Below are positions 18,681 through 23,872 of a stretch of 23,872 bases of DNA, piece by piece (within the stretch, counting starts at the first letter, position 1; each line of letters opens with the position of its first letter). The notes beneath the pieces are model-generated. The model worked only from the letters and a program-made list of their open reading frames with translations. It ran no database searches and had not been told where the DNA came from. The DNA comes from a virus. Position numbers and translations under genes: made by a program. Location of the stretch: positions 1 through 23,872 of IMG/VR virus record IMGVR_UViG_3300022744_000098, one strand, 5' to 3'.

Positions 18681-19178
18681 TCACGACGTTCTGCCGATCA
18701 TCCGCCAGCGTGAGGTGCCGCCGTCGTAGATCAGGATGCACGCGGCGTCCGTGTTGAACCCCTGGTTCACGGCCCCCGGGAACACGAACCGGTTGGCCGC
18801 CACGCTCGCGGCGTCCTCGTGGTTCAGCGCTACGGCGTTCGCGCCCGTGTTGCTGATGACCACGATGCGATTCGCGGCGCCGCCGGCGAGCCCTGTCAGT
18901 GTGGCCCCGAGCGCGTTCGCGAAGGTGAGGAACGTGATCGGCACCGTGGCCGCCGTGGTCATCGCGTGGTCGTTCACGGTGCCCGTGACGGTCGTGGTCT
19001 CGGCGGAGATGATCGACTGCTGCGTGACCGTGATGGTGCACTGGTCGTTCGCCGAATCGTCCACCGCCGTGACGCCCACGAAGTTCACGTACTTGCGCGC
19101 GGTCTGCGCGGTGCCCGCAACCTTGAGCAGCACGGGCAAGAGGTTCGGCAGCCAGCCGGAGAGGTCGAGGGTGGTCAT
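18681..19178 (-). CDS. Putative tail fibre/structural protein, 165 aa
   Basis: The ATG at 19178 overlaps the preceding gene's stop by one base (TGATG). The protein has a hydrophobic N-terminal helix (SGWLPNLLPVLLKV), then beta-rich repeats of short strands rich in Thr/Val/Ala (TITVTQQSIISAETTTVTG) and a compact C-terminal domain that ends IYDGGTSRWRMIG, as in phage tail-tip or fibre heads. Its place after another fibre-like gene suggests receptor binding or fibre assembly. No close family was recognised. Confidence 0.55.
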   Translation of the reverse strand: MTTLDLSGWLPNLLPVLLKVAGTAQTARKYVNFVGVTAVDDSANDQCTITVTQQSIISAETTTVTGTVNDHAMTTAATVPITFLTFANALGATLTGLAGGAANRIVVISNTGANAVALNHEDAASVAANRFVFPGAVNQGFNTDAACILIYDGGTSRWRMIGRTS

Positions 19179-20068
19179 CAGAAGAACCCCTTTGCGGTCA
19201 TGGTGATCACGAAGTTGCGCAGCGCGAGCTCGGCCAGCGCGTTCGTGTTGCCCTCGTTGCACACCACCGCGTAGTAGCTGTATTTCGTCAGACTGATGGT
19301 CTGGTTCTGGTCGGGCGTGAGCGTGATCGAGTGCACCGCGTCGTATGCCGCAGTGCTCGCGCTCGCGTCGTCCACCGTGTTCGCCGCGAGCAGCGAAACG
19401 AGGGTGTCGGTCTCGGGGTTGAATTTCACCAACGCGAGCGAGGGCATCATCAGCGGCAGTGCGCCGTGTCCGCCGGCGCCCTTGAGGTTCAGCTTGAGCG
19501 AGTCGAAGTTCGCCCCGTGTACGAGGTACTGGTTCAGATGAAACAGCACGTGCTTGCCGGTCGCCCCGGCGTTGTTCACGTCAGAGAACTTGATCTGCCG
19601 GCCCTCGAAGTAGTGATACGCCCGACCTGCGTCGGCGCCGGTGGAGTCCGCGTTGAGCGGCATCCAGAACACGGCGCCGCTCATGTCGTGCGTCTTCGCG
19701 ATCTCCGTCGAGCCGCGCGGGCTCCCGTCAGCACAGGCGAATGACCGCGTAACCACGCGGTTCGACTCGGCCGTGAGATCCATGACCCACCGGCCTGCGG
19801 TGCCGTCCGTCGCGGCCAGGATCCACGGCGAGGCCGCCGTGCTCGCCGAGTAGGTGCCCGAGGTCACGAACACGAAGTGCCCATAGCCCCGCACGTACCG
19901 CACAAGGCCGTGCGTTGGCACCAGGATGGCCTGCAGCGCCACGAGCGTGTCGACGAAGTCGTGTTGGTCCCAGATGGCGGCGAGCGGGACGTTGACGTCG
20001 ACCGCGTCAATGGTGTCGCCGTCGCTCGGAATCGTGATGCTGCTCTGCGTGCCGTAAGTCGTGCTCAT
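19178..20068 (-). CDS. Putative tail fibre protein, 296 aa
   Basis: The ATG at 20068 overlaps the previous stop (ATGA). A short N-terminus containing ITIPSDGDTIDAVDVNVPLA resembles the virion-attachment part of phage fibres. The remainder is a long Ser/Thr/Gly- and Asp-rich beta region (GRAYHYFEGRQIKF, LSLLAANTVDDASAS). It follows the tail protein I gene, where Mu- and P2-like phages encode fibres. The receptor is unknown. Confidence 0.6.
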   Translation of the reverse strand: MSTTYGTQSSITIPSDGDTIDAVDVNVPLAAIWDQHDFVDTLVALQAILVPTHGLVRYVRGYGHFVFVTSGTYSASTAASPWILAATDGTAGRWVMDLTAESNRVVTRSFACADGSPRGSTEIAKTHDMSGAVFWMPLNADSTGADAGRAYHYFEGRQIKFSDVNNAGATGKHVLFHLNQYLVHGANFDSLKLNLKGAGGHGALPLMMPSLALVKFNPETDTLVSLLAANTVDDASASTAAYDAVHSITLTPDQNQTISLTKYSYYAVVCNEGNTNALAELALRNFVITMTAKGFF

Positions 20069-20865
20069 GTTCTTGTTCCGTCCCAGTAGTCAGCAGTCGT
20101 GATCCGCGATGGCACGTGCACGCCGCCCACGACCTTGTGAGGTTTGCCCCACGTGCCATCGGGCTCGGGTGCGGTCGGATCGAATGAGGCAGCGTCGAAG
20201 GCGATGATGATGTTGACGCACCTCGTACCGGCCGGCTTCCAGTCGGCGACGATGCCGCGAACCTGCGCGACCTCCGAGGGCGTGGCCGTCGTGCCCCAGG
20301 TCCTCTCGGTGTCACCCCAGAGCTGGCCAGAGCCCCAGTTCGCGGAGTGGCTCCACCGCGTGCCGGGATAGATGATCACCCAGAAACGCGCCCACTGCGG
20401 ACTCGATGGGATCGTCGAGTCCCAATTCCAATTCCCGGTGTTTAGCGTGTATGTCTCGACGCCAGTAGCTGAGCGAGAGAACCAGTTCCCGCGAGCGTCG
20501 ACGGTGCGAAACGAGGAGCCTGCCGCGATGTACTCCTGCAGCTTCTGCATGAGCATGAACGGCGAGCCGCGTTTCTTCGCGTCGTGAAGCCACCGCTTGA
20601 GGCGCGTCGCGTAGCTCGCATCGGTCTCGGGCCCGAGACCTCGGAGCGTGCGCCGGTCGCGCCCGATGGCCTCGAGCGCGCCCGCGATCCCGAGCTCTGC
20701 CGCGGCGTCGGGGTAGCGCGCGAGCATGCCGAGATATGTGCGCCGCATGGCCGCGTCGAGCACGAGATCCAGCGAGTACTGGATCAGCGTGGACTCGTCC
20801 CCATCGGACCCGTCGCCGACGAGCCACCGCGGGCCGAACTGCTTATTTCGGGTCCTGAAATCCAT
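20065..20865 (-). CDS. Tail protein I-like baseplate protein (P2 gpI/Mu gp48 position)
   Basis: The 266-residue protein is encoded one base after the gpJ-like gene. It has helices (LDAAMRRTYLGMLARY, YATRLKRWLHDAKKRG) then a beta-rich region with many Trp and Gly (NTGNWNWDSTIP, GQLWGDTERTW). Order, size and helix-to-strand layout match gpI-like baseplate wedge proteins, although identification rests partly on synteny. It would link the wedge to the tail fibres. Confidence 0.6.
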   Translation of the reverse strand: MDFRTRNKQFGPRWLVGDGSDGDESTLIQYSLDLVLDAAMRRTYLGMLARYPDAAAELGIAGALEAIGRDRRTLRGLGPETDASYATRLKRWLHDAKKRGSPFMLMQKLQEYIAAGSSFRTVDARGNWFSRSATGVETYTLNTGNWNWDSTIPSSPQWARFWVIIYPGTRWSHSANWGSGQLWGDTERTWGTTATPSEVAQVRGIVADWKPAGTRCVNIIIAFDAASFDPTAPEPDGTWGKPHKVVGGVHVPSRITTADYWDGTRT

Positions 20866-20866
20866 A

Positions 20867-22024
20867 TCAGACCGGGTCGTCCTCGAGGTGGATGGTCCCC
20901 GTCACCGTGCCGAGCACGGCCACCTGCCCGTTCGTGAGCGAGGTGTCCCCGCTCGGCACGCTCACCGAGGCGCGGAAGCCCTCGGGGATCGCCTTCACGA
21001 TCGTCGCAAGGATGTCCGACTGGTAAATCTTGCCCGTCGTCGCGGGGGCCACGACGTCTCCGCCGATCGGGCGCCGCGAGAAAAGCACGCCGAGCGCCGT
21101 CGAGACCGCGGTGCGCACCTGGGCGACGGTCTTGTTGCAGCTCTTGTAGAGCCAGAGCTCGTAGGTGACCGCGATGGTCACGTTCGCCGCGGCTGCGACG
21201 ATCGGCGTGTGGCAGAGCGGGAGGCACCACGTGACGATCGCGAGCTGCGCCAGGGCCACGTCGGCCGCGATCGAGCCGCCAGAGGGGCCGGCGAGGTACA
21301 CCGTGACGATGCCCGTCGTCGAATCCCCGTAGGTGCGGACGCGCGTGATCGCCGCGGTGCCGCCGTAGTCGGGATTCCGGGCGAAGTACGCGTATGCGCC
21401 GCGCGCGCCGTCCGGGCTTGTCGCGTCCTGCATGTCCCGGCACTGTTGCTTCGTGACGCTCTCGGCCTGTTCGTCGATGCCCACCGCGGCCGTAGCGTTC
21501 GTGCACGTCACGCCGTCGAGCGGGGTCACCATCCGGGTGATCTCCGCTGCCCCCGCCGAGCTACCCGAGCCCGCCTCGTCCGCCACCACGGTCATCGAGA
21601 GCGTCGTCGCAGGCCCCACGGCGAGCGTGCCGCCCGTGGTGTTGCGGTAGGTCTTGCCGGTCACGCTGGACGAGAAGGTCAGATCGCCAGCGTCGATGAT
21701 GTAGAGGTTCGTCGAGCCGTTCGTGAGCACGACGGTCGTCTCGGCGTAGGTCGCCGCGGGTACGTCGACGCCGTAAGTCTGCTCGGCGTTGACCTTCAGC
21801 CAAACATCCTCGGAGTGATCCAAGAATCCCGACTTGATGTAACCCGTGATGTTCGACTCGAACGCCTCGAGCTTCGCCGACAGCACGTGATAGAGCGAGC
21901 GCGTGGGGTCTCCGACTTGCCACGAGGTCACTGGGAGACCGAGGCTCGTCGCGATGCCCAGCGCGTAGTTGTAGATGGCCGCGCGGGTCTCTTCGAGGAT
22001 GAGTGAGGCAAGCGAGATGGTCAT
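20867..22024 (-). CDS. Baseplate J-like protein (P2 gpJ/Mu gp47)
   Basis: The 385-residue protein shows baseplate J landmarks: an N-terminal helical domain (SLYHVLSAKLEAFESNI), the central GKTYRNTTGG and VADEAGSGSSAGAAEITRM strands that form the wedge scaffold, and a C-terminal DDP-type end after VTGTIHL. Such proteins form the hexagonal baseplate wedge and couple contraction to sheath assembly. The ATG at 22024 overlaps the gp25-like stop (ATGA). Length agrees with Mu gp47-type proteins. Confidence 0.85.
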   Translation of the reverse strand: MTISLASLILEETRAAIYNYALGIATSLGLPVTSWQVGDPTRSLYHVLSAKLEAFESNITGYIKSGFLDHSEDVWLKVNAEQTYGVDVPAATYAETTVVLTNGSTNLYIIDAGDLTFSSSVTGKTYRNTTGGTLAVGPATTLSMTVVADEAGSGSSAGAAEITRMVTPLDGVTCTNATAAVGIDEQAESVTKQQCRDMQDATSPDGARGAYAYFARNPDYGGTAAITRVRTYGDSTTGIVTVYLAGPSGGSIAADVALAQLAIVTWCLPLCHTPIVAAAANVTIAVTYELWLYKSCNKTVAQVRTAVSTALGVLFSRRPIGGDVVAPATTGKIYQSDILATIVKAIPEGFRASVSVPSGDTSLTNGQVAVLGTVTGTIHLEDDPV

Positions 22025-22422
22025 TGGATCCCCAGGATTTCAGCGCTCACCGCGGACACCGCGAGCACGAGGGTGAACGGACCGAGCGTCGTCTTCGCAG
22101 CGATGCTGATCGTGTAGGTGACCGCGGGGCCGGCCGTCGCGCTGACCACGGTGGCCTTCACGGACTCGGTCCGCGGGTCCTTCATCAGCTCGTTCTCGAT
22201 CTTGCCGGGGAGCGAGGCGGCAAAGCTCGGGGTCGCGGCTTTGCCCACGAGGCTCATGAGGTTGAGCCCGTAGTTTTGCTCCTCCTCGCCGCCGATGAGC
22301 GTGCCGCGCGTCGTCGTCAGTCGGCGGTAATACGCCTCGGCCACGAGCTCCACGCCCGAGACGAAGCGGCCCGACTTCATGCCGCGCGTGCAGGAGATGT
22401 CGTAGCCAAAGTAGGTGCTCAT
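22021..22422 (-). CDS. Baseplate wedge protein, gp25/GPW-like (Mu gp46)
   Basis: The 133-residue protein has a gp25-like core: GVELVAEAYYRRLTTTRGTL, YGLNLMSLVG, KIENELMKDPRTESV and strands to the C-terminus. The RRLTTxxGxL and DPR motifs are the family signature. gp25-like proteins initiate sheath assembly at the wedge. The ATG at 22422 overlaps the spike gene's stop (ATGA). Confidence 0.85.
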   Translation of the reverse strand: MSTYFGYDISCTRGMKSGRFVSGVELVAEAYYRRLTTTRGTLIGGEEEQNYGLNLMSLVGKAATPSFAASLPGKIENELMKDPRTESVKATVVSATAGPAVTYTISIAAKTTLGPFTLVLAVSAVSAEILGIQ

Positions 22423-23684
22423 TCGCACTTCACCAGGCTCGAAGCCTCGTTGATGATGCCCATCAGCGCCGTGCCGGGCGTACCTGGCGGTGGCGGAACG
22501 GTCGGAGTTGCAGGGTTGCTCGCGGTGCACCAGAGGACGTCGGCCACGTCCGTGACCTTCCACCACTCGGTGTAGACCGTGAGCAGCGGGCCGAGCTCCG
22601 GAGGCGAGCGGTAGATCATTTTGGCCGTGGTGTCCTTGCAGAAGTACCCGAGGCAGATGTCGTCGCCGTCCCGAGCCACGCCCTTCGTCGCGCCGTCGCC
22701 GAGCTTGATGCTCGAGGAGGCATCGAGCACGAGCGTCGTCGGCACGAAGCCCGAGCCGTCCGCGTCCTCGTAGCCGCACACGTAGGGGCGCGCGGGCGAA
22801 GAGTCCGCGAAGGCCACGAGCACGCGAGAGCCCACCGCCGCGCCGCCCTTGCACCCCGGGAGCCCAGGGCGAGCGACGACGCGCGCGAGGTCCGGCATCC
22901 CCGTCGACACGCGCACGGGCTCGAGGCCGACGCGGTCACCCGAGCGGCTCACGACGCGGTATTCGCTCTGCCCGCGGAACGCGCGGTCCGGGTCGAGGCC
23001 CTCGAAGATCGCGCGGAACGCATCGAGCGCGCGCGAGCTGCCACCGCGCGCGCCGTGCACCGTCGAGCGGAGCCCGTCGGAGCTGACCTCGTGGAGCACG
23101 TCCACCGCCGTGAGGCCGTCGACCACGATCCCCGGAAGAATGGTCGCGATGCTCTCGCTCGCGAGTTCCACACAGCCCCGCGCGAGGTCCACCGGGCCGT
23201 GGGTCACGTTCGCCGGGAGCGTTCCGGGCGTCCGAGCTCCGATGCGCGTCACGCCGTCCTCGCCCACGTACCAGCCGCGCGGCGCGAGCAGCTCGAGCAC
23301 GGCCCGCGCGCGCGCCGCGGGGCGGGCCCAGGACGGTCCCGGGCGCGTTGTCGGCAGGGTGCTGGCCAGGATGGTCTCGCCGCACGAGTCGGCCGCGTCG
23401 AGGAGCACGGTCGAGGCCTTCACCCCGGCGTCGTTCGCGTAGGACTTCGCGGGGATCGTCTTGCCCCATCCGCCCTTGCCGGCGACGACGCGATAGTGCG
23501 AGCGCCCGTTCTCCGGTCCGCCCGAGAGGATCGTGCCCACGAGCGTGAGGTCGGCCACGACGAGCGACACGGATCCCGTGAGCGTGTGCTCGCCGTCGAG
23601 GTCCACTTCGGCGTACCACACGCCCCACGCGGGCAGGTACACGCGCGCAGACGTCGCCAGGATGTTGTTCAGGGTGGCGGTCAT
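22419..23684 (-). CDS. Baseplate assembly/spike protein, gpV-like (Mu gp45 position)
   Basis: The 421-residue protein starts at the ATG at 23684, which overlaps the upstream stop (ATGA); an in-frame ATG at 23699 would give five more residues. The N-terminal 260 residues are a hub-like region rich in strands, followed by an OB-fold-like spike segment (VGSRVLVAFADSSPARPYV), then a Cys-containing C-terminal part with SIKLGDGATKG and CLGYFCKD. This gives the length of a combined hub/spike protein, longer than a simple gpV. It would puncture the host envelope during contraction. Confidence 0.7.
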   Translation of the reverse strand: MTATLNNILATSARVYLPAWGVWYAEVDLDGEHTLTGSVSLVVADLTLVGTILSGGPENGRSHYRVVAGKGGWGKTIPAKSYANDAGVKASTVLLDAADSCGETILASTLPTTRPGPSWARPAARARAVLELLAPRGWYVGEDGVTRIGARTPGTLPANVTHGPVDLARGCVELASESIATILPGIVVDGLTAVDVLHEVSSDGLRSTVHGARGGSSRALDAFRAIFEGLDPDRAFRGQSEYRVVSRSGDRVGLEPVRVSTGMPDLARVVARPGLPGCKGGAAVGSRVLVAFADSSPARPYVCGYEDADGSGFVPTTLVLDASSSIKLGDGATKGVARDGDDICLGYFCKDTTAKMIYRSPPELGPLLTVYTEWWKVTDVADVLWCTASNPATPTVPPPPGTPGTALMGIINEASSLVKCE

Positions 23685-23872
23685 TTCGGCTTCCCCCACG
23701 GAGTCTGCTGGTAGGCCGCGGTGAGCTTCGCGATCTCATCCAGCGCCGCCTGGTTCGGGTCGGGTGCCTTCGTTTTTGCTCCGGCTTTGCTCCCGCTCGG
23801 CGAGCCGCCCGCCTTGCGCGGAGGCTTGTACTCGAGGAACTTCACGACGCGCGTCTGCCCGCCTTTGCCGTC
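23681..23872 (-). CDS. Partial tail protein, C-terminus only
   Basis: Reading the minus strand from the right edge, an open frame of 63 codons (GGQTRVVKFLEYKPPRKAGG, a flexible Lys/Ala linker, then ALDEIAKLTAAYQQTPW) ends with a TGA overlapping the ATG of the spike gene. The start lies outside the window. By position it should be a tail hub, tube initiator or DNA-circularisation-like (Mu gp43/44 region) protein; the fragment alone is not diagnostic. Confidence 0.7.
   Translation of the reverse strand, partial: DGKGGQTRVVKFLEYKPPRKAGGSPSGSKAGAKTKAPDPNQAALDEIAKLTAAYQQTPWGKPK

Noticed and set aside
1-23872. CRISPR array, integrase, transposase, insertion sequence or reverse transcriptase
   Set aside because: I looked for regular direct repeats with spacers and for tyrosine/serine recombinase, transposase and RT motifs in the open frames and saw none in this window.

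Overview
The window is a compact, very GC-rich segment of a tailed phage or prophage. Genes are packed head to tail, and almost every junction is a 4-base ATGA, GTGA or TTGA overlap, so many small genes can be placed with confidence. Baseplate genes in the order spike, gp25-like, gpJ-like, gpI-like point to a contractile (Mu/P2-type) tail. GC content and protein style suggest a high-GC host, perhaps Myxococcota or another proteobacterium, but nothing here proves the host. No integrase, transposase, terminase or capsid gene was recognised in this window.

Layout: (1) 1-5338, minus strand: a leftward operon with an Nmad1-like protein, several tiny proteins, an SF2 helicase, a VRR-NUC nuclease, a small helix-turn-helix protein, a P4/D5-type replicative helicase and a partial gene leaving the left edge. 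(2) 5421-5895: a switch region with a Xre-type repressor gene (minus), its terminator, and two outward promoters built on the same operator, CGATTCTGAA. (3) 5895-15368, plus strand: a rightward operon with a recombination module (PD-(D/E)XK nuclease, Sak4-like ATPase, putative ssDNA-binding protein), an ASCH-like protein, an SNF2-like helicase, a beta-type DNA methyltransferase, an HNH protein and many small unknowns. (4) 15369-16073: a separately promoted unit with a HicB-like protein and a ribbon-helix-helix protein behind an 18-bp palindrome. (5) 16078-16257: hairpins between converging units. (6) 16264-23872, minus strand: late genes, transcribed right to left: tail hub fragment, spike, gp25-like, gpJ-like, gpI-like, two fibre-like proteins, membrane/lysis genes, GH25 endolysin and a small Acb2-like (anti-CBASS sponge) candidate.

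The most unusual item is the PD-(D/E)XK nuclease at 7185-8132. Its motifs run in circularly permuted order: the ExK half with the cysteine cluster comes first and the N-terminal half ending in the GxxD motif comes last. The cut falls exactly in the turn between the two catalytic strands. Other notable points are the mirror-image promoter pair with a probably leaderless repressor mRNA, a 40-nt tRNA acceptor/T-arm-like minihelix, and three apparent frameshifts in the rightward operon.
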